This document shows positions 1 through 8,773 of a stretch of DNA of 50,008 nucleotides, piece after piece (position 1 is the stretch's first letter; each line of letters opens with the position of its first letter). The position numbers and the translations under genes are program-made. The DNA lies in IMG/VR virus record IMGVR_UViG_3300020159_000130, positions 1 through 50,008 of that record. One strand, 5' to 3'. The stretch comes from a virus. The notes beneath the pieces are model-generated. The model was not told where the DNA came from. It did no database searches and worked only from the letters and a program-made list of their open reading frames with translations.

Positions 1-3
1 ATT

Positions 4-993
4 TTAAAGCTCCGCTGAATATGAAACTGATGCGCTTGGAAGAATTGCAAAAGTATAAGAAGTTCCTGCTGTTAATCCAGACGCAACATTAATTTCTATA
101 CTTGTAGTAGTTGCACCATCTCCAGCATACGGCGTAATAGAAGTTACAGTGTAAGAAGATCCAAGATTTACTGTATATAAAAGCAATGTCCCACTAGTAG
201 TAATAGCCATCCCGCCTAAAGGACTTAGTCTCATAGGCACAGGCAAAACAACAGTAGCACCCAAACACCTTGTAGTAGAAATAGCTCCAACTAGTCCAAC
301 ATAATTAGTTGATGCGCCTGTTGGGTTACTTGCTTTATAAAAATACCTCTGACAAAGCGACAACTCAGTACCGTATGGACGATAGTCAAAAGCTGTAGCG
401 GTAGAGCCTTTTTCTAGTTGAAGGTTTGTGTATGTAAATGTGCCAGATGTAAACGCACCAGCGTTGTTTGGCAAAATTTGAAACTGCATACCACGCACAA
501 TAGTAGATGTAGAGCCAGCGGCTATTGTTGCTGTGAATACGGTTGGGGTAGTAGTTACTGAAAACGTGCCTGATGCGATTGTTGCTGTTGTTGCGAAATT
601 GTCAGTTGCTGATGGCACTGTTACAGACCATGCAAATGTTTGAGCAGTTGATGCTGAGAGCGTCAAAGAAATAGTAATTGCACCTCCAGCGCAATCCGCA
701 ATATTTACAGACTCAATTCGTTGACCAGTTGAAACAATGGTGTTTGATGCCGCGCCTGTGACTGTGATTCCGTAAGCGCCAGCAGTGCCTGTACGTTGAG
801 CGGTAACAGCAGCCCCCGTTGCAAAAACAAACATTCGGTCACATGGGTATGCAAGGCCACCAACACCACTACTAACACTAGCACCATTATTCCTCTGGTC
901 AATAACCATTGCACCATTAATAATTCTGTTCTTGAAGCTGTTGTACTGGGCAATACTATCCATCATCCCAGACTGTACGGTTGTTAACGGCAC
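4..993 (-). CDS. Tail adhesin/fibre protein, RIINGA type (copy 1)
   Basis: A 329-residue Ser/Thr/Gly-rich beta protein, probably a receptor-binding tail component. The landmarks KNRIINGAM (about residue 22), QRIESVN, LQLEKGSTATAFDYRPYG and LCQRYFYK occur in the same order in two other proteins here (2000-3484 and 3637-4626), and all three end in SAEL. I know this architecture from tail-fibre regions of aquatic phages, where it is usually unannotated or called tail fibre. It begins 3 bases after the stop of the S74-domain gene and is the last complete gene at the left edge. It lacks the N-terminal attachment domain found in the 494-residue copy, so it may bind the particle through a partner. 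Paralogy is seen directly; receptor binding is inferred. Confidence 0.7.
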   Translation of the reverse strand: MPLTTVQSGMMDSIAQYNSFKNRIINGAMVIDQRNNGASVSSGVGGLAYPCDRMFVFATGAAVTAQRTGTAGAYGITVTGAASNTIVSTGQRIESVNIADCAGGAITISLTLSASTAQTFAWSVTVPSATDNFATTATIASGTFSVTTTPTVFTATIAAGSTSTIVRGMQFQILPNNAGAFTSGTFTYTNLQLEKGSTATAFDYRPYGTELSLCQRYFYKASNPTGASTNYVGLVGAISTTRCLGATVVLPVPMRLSPLGGMAITTSGTLLLYTVNLGSSYTVTSITPYAGDGATTTSIEINVASGLTAGTSYTFAILPSASVSYSAEL

Positions 994-995
994 GA

Positions 996-1829
996 TTAAA
1001 CTCCTTTAAGTGCGGCTATTTCCGCTTTGCATACATCTAGTTCTGCTTTGAGTTCTTGGATTGCTTTGATTAGCATTGGCACAAATACGCTATATTTAAC
1101 AGATTTAGTACCTTCTTGATCTTCCTCAACCATATTAGGGAATATCTGCTCAAGTTCCTGCGCCACAACACCAATCTGTTTTTGCTCATCACCAATCATA
1201 TTAAAATTAACCACACGTACTTGATTAATTTTTTCTAGTTTAGGAGTAGCGTCAATAATGTTTTCTTTAATGCGTTGATCTGACAAAGACCCATAACTGT
1301 TATTTGCATTTAAAACATTACCACTATCTCTAACAATAAAAGAAGTGCCAGCAGGACGAGATGCTGTAATGTAATTATAACTAGCGTTATTTGTATCCCT
1401 AGCGCAATAAATTTGCACTACATCGTTAGTAAAAGATGTGCTTGTGACACGAGCAGAAACAGATGGAGATGCTGTTGCTGACTGAGAAGTAGTAACTAAA
1501 CCTACAACACCAGTAGTTCCAACTAACACATTACCGCTTGAATCAATACGCATACGTTCTGCATTGTTTGTAAAAAACACATGGCTATTTGCGGTATTAG
1601 TTCCAGCAATATAATTTAACTGACCAGCGCTTACACCAAAACCAAAAAAATTACTTGCCCCATCTTTCCACATAGACGCCGTAACACCAGTGCCGGGGGT
1701 GCCATGTACTATACTTCCTAAATCAAGCCTTGTTAAAGGCGTAGTCGTGCCAATCCCCACATTCCCAGATGTGTCTGCGCTTAACGCACCGCTAGATGCT
1801 AATTGAGCTAGTGTCGCTGCCTGAGTCAT
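996..1829 (-). CDS. Tail spike/fibre with C-terminal S74 intramolecular chaperone
   Basis: A 277-residue protein. The C-terminal ~100 residues start at SDQRIKENI and continue through QIGVVAQELEQIFP to a Leu/Lys heptad tail, which is the peptidase S74 (endosialidase-type) chaperone: it trimerises fibres and then cleaves itself off. The serine of the SDxRxKxNI block is the expected nucleophile. The middle holds ERMRIDSSGNVLVGTT, a linker common in such fibres. The N-terminus is short and has no attachment domain, unlike the paralogue at 4626-5849. The start ATG overlaps the stop of the 57-residue gene (ATGA). Confidence 0.85.
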   Translation of the reverse strand: MTQAATLAQLASSGALSADTSGNVGIGTTTPLTRLDLGSIVHGTPGTGVTASMWKDGASNFFGFGVSAGQLNYIAGTNTANSHVFFTNNAERMRIDSSGNVLVGTTGVVGLVTTSQSATASPSVSARVTSTSFTNDVVQIYCARDTNNASYNYITASRPAGTSFIVRDSGNVLNANNSYGSLSDQRIKENIIDATPKLEKINQVRVVNFNMIGDEQKQIGVVAQELEQIFPNMVEEDQEGTKSVKYSVFVPMLIKAIQELKAELDVCKAEIAALKGV

Positions 1830-1999
1830 TCTGTCACCTCATCCGCAGGAGTTGGTACGCCGCCCTCGTCGAGGAATTTTAAGTAGGCTTGGTAGTCGGT
1901 GTTGGCTGGATCAGTAGGAATACAAGCACCATCTTCTACTCGGATAATAGACGTATGTTTAATTCCAGAATCTGATTCAATCTCTGATACTTTATACAT
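1826..1999 (-). CDS. Small acidic protein between fibre genes, 57 aa (paralogue of 3485-3640)
   Basis: An intact 57-codon frame starting MYKVSEIES and ending PADEVTE. It fills the gap between two fibre genes exactly: its ATG abuts the stop of the 494-residue fibre, and its TGA overlaps the next ATG (ATGA). The C-terminal part, DYQAYLKFLDEGGVPTPADE, matches DYPEFKAWIEQGNVPEPAEQ in the 51-residue gene at 3485-3640, so both are real. The Y-x-x-(Y/F)-L/W-x-x-G-x-x-P-x-P-A pattern resembles small proteins beside tail-fibre genes that are sometimes called assembly proteins. A role in fibre folding or assembly is inferred from position only. Confidence 0.75.
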   Translation of the reverse strand: MYKVSEIESDSGIKHTSIIRVEDGACIPTDPANTDYQAYLKFLDEGGVPTPADEVTE

Positions 2000-3484
2000 T
2001 TATAGCTCCGCAGAGAAATTAACATTAGTTGTTGAGTTAACATAAGCCATATAAATATAAGCCGCTGGATTAAATGATGTGTTTAAAACAACATCAACAT
2101 TCCCCCCAACATAATTTAAAACAGTATTTATAGTAGACGTTGTTGAATTTTCAGCTGCTGTTGTACTTATAACATTCCAATTAGTAGACGAACTTGATAC
2201 TGTTGGTGCGGCTCTCATTTCAACTGGAGTTGGGTAAGAAAAGAAAACAGTATTTGCCCCATATCTGCTTGCAATTTTAGTGTTATACCCTGTTTGTTTT
2301 ATATAATATCTATAGCACATCTGCAACTCACGACCATAATCCCTGAACTCGAATGACGTAGCATTGCTGCCACGCTCTAGCTGGACTCCTGTGATGGTAA
2401 TTGTTCCTGACGTAAATGCTCCTGAATTAGCTGGTGCAATTATTAGTTGTAGCCCGTTAGTTACGCCTGAAGGAAGTGACGATATTGTTGCTGTAAAAGT
2501 TGTGGCTGTTGATGTTGTTGACCATGTACCAGAACCAACTGATGTTGTACCAGAATAATTATCTGATGAATTAGCATATGCCAAACTCCAAGCAACAGTT
2601 TGCGAAGCCGAAGTTGCTATATTTGCTTGAATGGTAATCGTTGCGCCTGATAAATCAGAACAATTTAATGATTCAATTCTTTGCGCTACATACATTACTG
2701 TATTTCCTGCAACACCTGTCATTTGCAAAGCATTTTTAAACCCTGTTGGTCCAGTAACTTGAGAAACAGTAGTAGGGGCAGCGCCACCCCAACCTACTAA
2801 CCATCTATCCAATGTATAAGTAATTGATGCCGGTGAAGAAAAACTTGTACCTCTTTGCGCTACTTTCATTTCCCCATTTATTATTCTATTCTTGTAGCCT
2901 GTATAGCCTGATCCGTTAGCGCCGTTAATGCTGACTGTAGAGTTAAATGTAGTCGCACCTGTAACAGTACCGCCTGTAGAAGGCAGCGCATTAGTTAAGC
3001 TCGTTAGGTTGTAGACTTCAATAACTACTATGTCACCTGCTACGCAAGCGTTGTTCAGCACTACAGTCGTACCGTTCGTTGCCGTGTAATCTGCTGGAGC
3101 TAACTGTGAGCCGTTGCGTATAACATTCAAGAAGCCTACTTGATACGTCCCACTTGGTGTAAACGTAGTCTGCCCTGCCGTTGCGGTAAACGATGTCGAT
3201 GAGAAGAACGCAGTGTTACCCGGTGATACTACAGACGTAGCAGGTATGCCTAAATACAGAACAGCAATGTTGTTCGTGCCAGTAGGAGGTGCGGCTGAGA
3301 ACGTCAGCGTTAATCCAGAGATGCCGTATGTATTAGGATTCTGTACTACGCCAGATATAGACACCACCATTGAGGTCGTACTCGCTGGTGCATACGACAT
3401 TGTGAACGCAGTAGTAGTGCCATTACCGCTGAACTGATCGAACGGAAATGCTGCTGTAGAAGGTGAAATTCCTATATACGACAT
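2000..3484 (-). CDS. Tail fibre: N-terminal attachment-like domain plus RIINGA adhesin domain
   Basis: 494 residues in two modules. Residues 1 to ~110 (MSYIGISPST, then FSGNGTTTAFTMS and LTFSAAPPTGTNNIAV) match the N-terminus of the S74 fibre at 4626-5849 and look like a domain that anchors fibres to the particle. From KNRIINGEM (about residue 200) to the terminal FSAEL the protein follows the 329-residue adhesins. It is therefore the full-length version of which 4-993 and 3637-4626 are anchor-less forms. It sits between two tiny genes and abuts both. Fibre function rests on domain pattern and neighbourhood. Confidence 0.75.
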   Translation of the reverse strand: MSYIGISPSTAAFPFDQFSGNGTTTAFTMSYAPASTTSMVVSISGVVQNPNTYGISGLTLTFSAAPPTGTNNIAVLYLGIPATSVVSPGNTAFFSSTSFTATAGQTTFTPSGTYQVGFLNVIRNGSQLAPADYTATNGTTVVLNNACVAGDIVVIEVYNLTSLTNALPSTGGTVTGATTFNSTVSINGANGSGYTGYKNRIINGEMKVAQRGTSFSSPASITYTLDRWLVGWGGAAPTTVSQVTGPTGFKNALQMTGVAGNTVMYVAQRIESLNCSDLSGATITIQANIATSASQTVAWSLAYANSSDNYSGTTSVGSGTWSTTSTATTFTATISSLPSGVTNGLQLIIAPANSGAFTSGTITITGVQLERGSNATSFEFRDYGRELQMCYRYYIKQTGYNTKIASRYGANTVFFSYPTPVEMRAAPTVSSSSTNWNVISTTAAENSTTSTINTVLNYVGGNVDVVLNTSFNPAAYIYMAYVNSTTNVNFSAEL

Positions 3485-3640
3485 TTATTGCTCCGCAGGT
3501 TCTGGGACATTGCCCTGTTCGATCCAAGCCTTAAACTCTGGATAGTCTTCTGTGCAAGTTAAACGACATAAACCATCGTCATCTATACGAGCGTAAATTA
3601 TTTTTTCATTTTCATTGGTATGCAGTATTTTAAAAATCAT
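3485..3640 (-). CDS. Small acidic protein between fibre genes, 51 aa (paralogue of 1826-1999)
   Basis: A 51-codon frame beginning MIFKILHTNENEK and ending GNVPEPAEQ. The ATG overlaps the stop of the upstream adhesin (ATGA) and the TAA lies directly before the ATG of the 494-residue fibre, so it is translationally coupled on both sides. The C-terminal half is paralogous to the 57-residue gene at 1826-1999, while the N-termini differ. Each of the two follows (in transcription order) an adhesin or fibre gene. Function unknown; a fibre-assembly accessory role is a guess from context. Confidence 0.75.
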   Translation of the reverse strand: MIFKILHTNENEKIIYARIDDDGLCRLTCTEDYPEFKAWIEQGNVPEPAEQ

Positions 3641-4626
3641 AGTTCTGCGCTCCATCCTAAATATCCAGCCGTTGTTGCGGTTGCAATTGACCCAGCAGAC
3701 CCGTTACTCAATCCAGAAGCAACAGTAAATGTCACGTTAATATAGTTTGTGGTTGCGGCACTAAATAAAGGAACAGACGAACAAGTTGTATTTGTCGCTG
3801 CACCACCTCTATATATTCTGTAATCACTTGCTGTACCGCTTTGCTCTAAAGCAGAAGGAGCTGCTCTCATAACTACAGGATTTGGAATTACAGCGGTCAT
3901 TCCGACAGTTGAATAACTATAGCCAACAGCCAATTCTGAAGCGGCTGCTGCTGGGGAAATCCTGTAGTAATACCTCTGACACAACGCCAACTCCGTCCCA
4001 TACGGGCGGTAATCGAATGATGTAGCGGTGACACCTTTTTCTATTTGAACTCCTGTGACAAGAAATGTTGCTGCGCCTGATGTATTTGCGTAAATAATTA
4101 TTTGAATGCCATTAGCAATAGCTGAATTAACATTTGTATATGTGGCTGTGTACTGAGTCCATGAAGTAGAACCAGTAAAAGTTGTAGTGCCAATTGGAGT
4201 GGTTGAAGCATAATTATCTGCCGCATTAGGTGAAGCCAAAGAAACCGCTAAACTAGATGCTCCAGCTCCAGATGTTTGTTTAGCCCAAAATGAAACTGTT
4301 ATTGACTGCCCCGGTAAATCAATACAATTAACAGACTCAATTCTTTGATATGTTTGAGGAACATTTGTTCCAGAAATTGATACTGAATATTGGAATCCCG
4401 CTGGAACATCAGTTGATCGTGATGCAGTAATGCTTGTTGCAGCGTAATTAGCCCAACGATCTGCTAAAAAAGTATTAGTAGATGTTGTTGTACCTCGCTG
4501 CCATATACCAAACGCACCGTTAATAATCCTGTTCTTAAACCCCGTATACTGAGCTACAGACGACAAGTCTACTGGCGCTACTGCACCATTCTCAATACTT
4601 GCGCTGACTATTTGACTTAGTGGCAT
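3637..4626 (-). CDS. Tail adhesin/fibre protein, RIINGA type (copy 2)
   Basis: A 329-residue paralogue of 4-993, the same length. Shared blocks are KNRIINGAFGIWQRG, QRIESVNC, VQIEKGVTATSFDYRPYG and LCQRYYYR, and it ends WSAEL. The N-terminus (MPLSQIVSASIEN) is not related to the anchor domain of the 494-residue fibre. Between the shared blocks the sequence differs strongly, as expected for receptor-binding surfaces. The ATG overlaps the stop of the S74 fibre (TAATG). Host-recognition role inferred. Confidence 0.7.
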   Translation of the reverse strand: MPLSQIVSASIENGAVAPVDLSSVAQYTGFKNRIINGAFGIWQRGTTTSTNTFLADRWANYAATSITASRSTDVPAGFQYSVSISGTNVPQTYQRIESVNCIDLPGQSITVSFWAKQTSGAGASSLAVSLASPNAADNYASTTPIGTTTFTGSTSWTQYTATYTNVNSAIANGIQIIIYANTSGAATFLVTGVQIEKGVTATSFDYRPYGTELALCQRYYYRISPAAAASELAVGYSYSTVGMTAVIPNPVVMRAAPSALEQSGTASDYRIYRGGAATNTTCSSVPLFSAATTNYINVTFTVASGLSNGSAGSIATATTAGYLGWSAEL

Positions 4627-5849
4627 TATCTAGCCTCCAATGCTGCGACTTTTGTCTTGAGTTCTTCTATCATTGCTTGTTGCTCTTGGATGGCTTTGAC
4701 AAGATATGGAACCATATCGGAGTACCGCACGGAGTAATACAAGCCATCTTTGCCTTTAACCTGTGTTTCATCTAATACTTCGTCAAATTTACCAACAAGG
4801 CTTTGCGCAGATACACCAATGCGAATAGGGGTTTCGTCAGTATCTATTCCATCCAAATGGTAATTAATACACTCAATGCTTTGAATGTCTGGCAATACAG
4901 AACGCAATGGGGTAATGTTTGTTTTCAGTCTAATATCAGAATACGCTGACCACGCCGTTGCGCCATTTGTAACTTGAACACCAACAGCAGAACCGTTAAT
5001 CAATCTAATAGTTGGGGAAGCGCCTGATAAAACATCCAAAGACCATGCCGCCGCACCATCTGTACCTCTACCAAAATTAATCTCCCCGCCCTCGCTGCCA
5101 GCGCCAAAAGTTCCGGGGCCAAGATAGAGAGTCGTACCATCTCCAACAATAGTCAATTTTGCTCTAACTGTCGTAGTCCCAACCAACAAATTACCGCTTG
5201 AATCAATACGCATACGTTCTGGGGTTGAATTACCAACATCATTAGCCGCAGCACCAACTCCAAACGCTAAGTATTGCGTACCCCAATTACCACCATTAAA
5301 TCCCGCCCAAATATCTGCGGCTCTTCTTGGGATATTATCGCCCGGAGTTGCAACAAAAGTCGGTAAAAAACTTATACCAGCAAGCTGTCCGTTAGCAGTA
5401 CCCAAAGCAGACGCAAGATAACTCGCCGAATAACTATTACCAAAATTTACAACGCTACGAGATGCCCCTATAACATCTAATTTGTAACTTGGCGCAGTCG
5501 TACCAACCCCAACATTCCCACTCGTATCCCAATACAAAGCATTTGGTGTGCTTAATGAGGCTGGAGTTACGCTGCCCTGCTGTGGCGCAATCGTAATTAA
5601 GTTTGTACTCAGATAACGCACATAGATATTGTTTGTACCCGCAGATGGCGCTGCTGTAAAAGTCAGAGTAGATACTGATACGGTGTAAGCAGTAGGTTGC
5701 TGATCTACATTATTAACCACAACCAGAATGTCATTGACGGTACCTACATTACGGCTAAGAGTAAAAGCAACAGTAGTACCGTCACCACTGAAGGTATCAG
5801 TACCCGGCGCAAAAAATTGAGATGCTGGTGGTGAACCTAGATATGACAT
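4626..5849 (-). CDS. Tail fibre: N-terminal attachment-like domain plus S74 chaperone
   Basis: 407 residues. I chose the ATG at 5849 (MSYLGSPPASQ), which overlaps the upstream stop as TAATG and aligns with MSYIGISPST of the 494-residue fibre; a start further upstream would only add eight residues. Residues 1 to ~95 form the shared anchor-like domain (FSGDGTTVAFTLS, LTFTAAPSAGTNNIYV). The middle has ERMRIDSSGNLLVGTT. The last ~100 residues, from SDIRLKTNI through IRIGVSAQSL to a helical tail, form the S74 self-cleaving chaperone. It is probably a trimeric fibre or spike matured by autoproteolysis. Confidence 0.85.
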   Translation of the reverse strand: MSYLGSPPASQFFAPGTDTFSGDGTTVAFTLSRNVGTVNDILVVVNNVDQQPTAYTVSVSTLTFTAAPSAGTNNIYVRYLSTNLITIAPQQGSVTPASLSTPNALYWDTSGNVGVGTTAPSYKLDVIGASRSVVNFGNSYSASYLASALGTANGQLAGISFLPTFVATPGDNIPRRAADIWAGFNGGNWGTQYLAFGVGAAANDVGNSTPERMRIDSSGNLLVGTTTVRAKLTIVGDGTTLYLGPGTFGAGSEGGEINFGRGTDGAAAWSLDVLSGASPTIRLINGSAVGVQVTNGATAWSAYSDIRLKTNITPLRSVLPDIQSIECINYHLDGIDTDETPIRIGVSAQSLVGKFDEVLDETQVKGKDGLYYSVRYSDMVPYLVKAIQEQQAMIEELKTKVAALEAR

Positions 5850-6175
5850 TAGGTGATCTCCAGTAATGAGCAAAACGCATCGCCTGATGAAGCTACGCTA
5901 TTAAGTACATACAGCACATCACCAGTCTGCATAACAACTTTCTGATCGCCACCAACAATTACTAATGCTGAACCTACAGGAACCGTTGCGCCTTCAATCA
6001 AATAGTAGTTAACCGCTGAACGGGTAATGTACGCATCTGTAGTAATCGGGGACGATGTAGTGTTAGCCATAGACAACCCGATGATTGTAGTCTGCGTTGA
6101 AGCTGGACACGTATAAACAGAGGCTGCTGCTGTGCCTACGTTCTTAGATGGATATGATTTAAAAGTATTTGCCAT
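5849..6175 (-). CDS. Conserved small virion-type protein, 108 aa
   Basis: A beta-rich 108-residue protein (MANTFKSYPSKNVGT, VPVGSALVIVGGDQKVVMQTGDVLYV, ending SLLEIT). I recognise the type from tail-fibre neighbourhoods of aquatic phages, where it is a conserved hypothetical. The compact single-domain beta pattern with a GGDQK(V/I)VM turn suggests a small structural or collar protein. It lies between the long fibre (6189-7766) and the S74 fibre, with an overlapping stop and start downstream. Function is not shown by the sequence. Confidence 0.65.
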   Translation of the reverse strand: MANTFKSYPSKNVGTAAASVYTCPASTQTTIIGLSMANTTSSPITTDAYITRSAVNYYLIEGATVPVGSALVIVGGDQKVVMQTGDVLYVLNSVASSGDAFCSLLEIT

Positions 6176-6188
6176 TATTGTTCCTTAA

Positions 6189-7766
6189 TCAGCCAAGCGC
6201 AATTGCCATGGCCACAGCACTGCCAGCCGGATCAACTTGTAATGATGCTTGCGCACCTGCTACCGTAGTAGCTCCCGTACCACCATTTACTAAATTTAAT
6301 GTGCCAGCTAAAGTAATAGTGCCACTCGTTGTAATCGGACCACCTGATGTAGTCAGACCTGTAGTACCACCAGACACATCTACCGATGATACAGAGCCAA
6401 CCGCACCAGCTACCGCAATTGTAATACTGCCATCGCCGTTAGTAACAGATATGTTAGACCCAGCAGTAATAGTAGTCTTAGTTAAACTACCGGCAGTGTT
6501 ACCAATTAATATCTGACCGTTAGAGTATGTTGTCTGTCCTGTACCGCCATACGCAGTAGCAATCGTAGTGCCTTGCCACGTACCTGAATTAATCGTACCC
6601 ACACCTGTTAGCTGACTATACCCACCAATCAATCTACCTGATGGTAATGTTCCTGATGTGATGTTTGACGCATTAGTCGTGTCCGTTGTGGCAGATGCAG
6701 CTAAACCAGACACCGCACCAGCAGATATAGAAATCGCTGTGTTAGTAACCGATGTAAGCTGACCCTGTGCATTAACCGCAAATACTGGAACCTGTGAACC
6801 TGATCCGTATGTGGTGGCAGTAACGCCTGTGTTGGATATATTAAATGTATATGTTGGGGACTCGTTTAAACCTGTACCCGCCGTGTAGGAAAGCGGTGCG
6901 GCAAACTGTTGGAAGACAATCGGCGTTGTACCTATTGTTATCGGGGGTGGAGTCTGCTGCACCCAAGCAGTATTTACGTTAGCTACACCACTCGTAACTA
7001 AAAAGAAATCACCCTCGTCAATCTGGTCAACTCCGGTACCAACAGAATCAAAATCTGTAGCACGAGTCAGTATGTATGGCGTTCCAGCAGAACCAACTTG
7101 AGTAACAGTGTAAACACCGTTGTTTGATTGCGCTGCTTGGTTTTTAACAAGTATTCGGTTTGTAACAACAGTAAGTGTTGAGTCCACAGACAGAGCGCCA
7201 TTAGCGGTTGCAGTTAGCGTTGCCCCAACTCCAGATGCGCCGTTGTTATATGTGTTTGCTGGTAACGCTGCGGTAGTCGCCAAATCCACTGCTTCATGGA
7301 AGTGAATACCAGATGCGATAGCGTCAGCATATTGCTTATTAACAATGTCTGTGTTGGATACTGGGGCTGTAGTAATTGTCCCTGTGGTCAGTGTTATGGA
7401 GTTTGCTGTCAGCGCATCAAAGGCTTGTTGTACCGTATAAACATTGGCGGAATCTTTATAGACTGAACGCCCTGCTGGGTAGGTAACAAATACATCTTTA
7501 CTACCTGTGGTAAACGAGACTAACGCACCGCCATTCGATGACGATAAGACTGTAGTACGGGATAAAGTATTGCCAGAAGACGTGTACGTACCAATGCCTA
7601 CTTCCCACGCACCAGTAGACTGATGGTAGATTGTGTAGTACGTAGAATTACCATTACCTATTACAGAGAACGCTTGAAACCCACTTACTGCACCATTGAG
7701 GGTTATGGTTCCCGTACCGGTTGTAGTTGTAAGTTCTCGTACTCGGTCGAGTAATACTAATGCCAT
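6189..7766 (-). CDS. Long tail fibre protein, 525 aa
   Basis: 525 residues, starting MALVLLDRVRELTTTTGTG, which is typical of phage fibre N-termini. About residues 130-160 contain TDIVNKQYADAIASGIHFH, a fibre motif (IVNKxYAD) found in many phage tail fibres. The C-terminal half is a low-complexity Gly/Ser/Thr repeat region (STYSNGQILIGNTAG, GTINSGTWQGT, LNLVNGGTGATT) typical of a beta-helical shaft. There is no S74 domain, so folding may depend on other factors. It is the first long fibre of the leftward array. Confidence 0.75.
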   Translation of the reverse strand: MALVLLDRVRELTTTTGTGTITLNGAVSGFQAFSVIGNGNSTYYTIYHQSTGAWEVGIGTYTSSGNTLSRTTVLSSSNGGALVSFTTGSKDVFVTYPAGRSVYKDSANVYTVQQAFDALTANSITLTTGTITTAPVSNTDIVNKQYADAIASGIHFHEAVDLATTAALPANTYNNGASGVGATLTATANGALSVDSTLTVVTNRILVKNQAAQSNNGVYTVTQVGSAGTPYILTRATDFDSVGTGVDQIDEGDFFLVTSGVANVNTAWVQQTPPPITIGTTPIVFQQFAAPLSYTAGTGLNESPTYTFNISNTGVTATTYGSGSQVPVFAVNAQGQLTSVTNTAISISAGAVSGLAASATTDTTNASNITSGTLPSGRLIGGYSQLTGVGTINSGTWQGTTIATAYGGTGQTTYSNGQILIGNTAGSLTKTTITAGSNISVTNGDGSITIAVAGAVGSVSSVDVSGGTTGLTTSGGPITTSGTITLAGTLNLVNGGTGATTVAGAQASLQVDPAGSAVAMAIALG

Positions 7767-7775
7767 GTTACCCTC

Positions 7776-8258
7776 TTATGAGTTATCTATCTGCGTCCAC
7801 GTTGTAGGCTGCGAGTTATCTATAGTTGTCCACGTTGTAGTCTGTGCATCGTTTATCTGTACCCAGTTTGCTACTTGATATGTATCAATCGTATCCCAAC
7901 GAACTCGACCATCTATAATATCTACACCTAAAACCGCTTCAGCTATAACTACTAAAAAATCTACCTGCGAATTAGGTAAGTCTTGGAAAGCTACTGTCTC
8001 AGCTAAAACTGGACCAAAATCTACCTGACTATTTATTGCATCAATAACTGCAACCGCTTCGGAAAGATTGCCGCCAAAAGCCAACTGAGCATCTATTGCG
8101 TCTAGTACAGCAATTGAATCCTGCACCGTTAAAAATAATCCTACACTGCCAACATACGTATCACTTACTGCAATTGAATCTTCCATATCCACAAAGTACA
8201 TGTTCTCATCGCCTATGGCGGAGAAAGGAGCAGAAGCAATTGAATCAAATCCAAACAT
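7776..8258 (-). CDS. Repeat-built virion-type protein, 160 aa
   Basis: 160 residues made almost wholly of two internal repeat types. Residues ~25-115 carry about four units of the form (E/D)-(A/S)-(I/V)-A-V-x-D-A-I-x-(S/A)-Q-(V/L)-x-F. The C-terminus carries three Trp/Thr/Asn units (NWVQINDAQTT, TWTTIDNSQPT, TWTQIDNS). The DNA also repeats in the last section. It lies between the long fibre and a probable structural protein, with its ATG overlapping the upstream gene. I do not recognise the family. A shaft or adaptor role would fit, but is inference. Confidence 0.65.
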   Translation of the reverse strand: MFGFDSIASAPFSAIGDENMYFVDMEDSIAVSDTYVGSVGLFLTVQDSIAVLDAIDAQLAFGGNLSEAVAVIDAINSQVDFGPVLAETVAFQDLPNSQVDFLVVIAEAVLGVDIIDGRVRWDTIDTYQVANWVQINDAQTTTWTTIDNSQPTTWTQIDNS

Positions 8259-8764
8259 TACGTCGCATCAGCAGAGAAGGTGTAAGTCACATTAATCGTA
8301 TCGCCATTAACAACAGCACGATCACCAACCGTAAAATTACCAGCCGAGAACAAAGTACCAGCCGTACCACCTTTAGTATTCTCTGATGTAATAAAACCAC
8401 CAGCAATCGTAGCTGAACCCGTCATAGAAAACACGATAGGCGCAGTAGTCTGGATTACAGAAGGATCAGCAGATGTAGGCACAGTAAACGCCATAGCAGG
8501 TCTAGTAGCCTGTAAGTACAACGTGTTCTCTGTCCATCCACTATGTGATGCCATCGTGTTTGATCCAGCGTAAGTAGCGCCAGTATTAATTAGACCCATA
8601 AACCACGAAGCCGTATAAGTAGAAGCCTTAAATACCTGTTGGTTAATGAACTGTAAACCACTATTTACCACGAGGTTATGGAACTCTTCAGTCCACTTTA
8701 CATTACCATCAGCATCACGGCACTCTACCGTAAACACACCGCCAAAACCTACGTTGCTGTCCAT
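8258..8764 (-). CDS. Conserved virion-associated protein, 168 aa
   Basis: 168 residues starting MDSNVGFGGVFTVECRDADG, followed by KWTEEFHNLVVNSGLQFI and a beta-rich remainder. This pattern (…GxxKWxxexxNxVVnxGL) is common in phage tail-region proteins of aquatic phages and is usually unannotated. Its stop overlaps the start of the repeat protein at 7776-8258. Structural role inferred from neighbours. Confidence 0.65.
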   Translation of the reverse strand: MDSNVGFGGVFTVECRDADGNVKWTEEFHNLVVNSGLQFINQQVFKASTYTASWFMGLINTGATYAGSNTMASHSGWTENTLYLQATRPAMAFTVPTSADPSVIQTTAPIVFSMTGSATIAGGFITSENTKGGTAGTLFSAGNFTVGDRAVVNGDTINVTYTFSADAT

Positions 8765-8773
8765 AATAATTCC

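Noticed and set aside
1-8258. Diversity-generating retroelement acting on the adhesins
   Set aside because: No reverse transcriptase or template repeat was found in the window.
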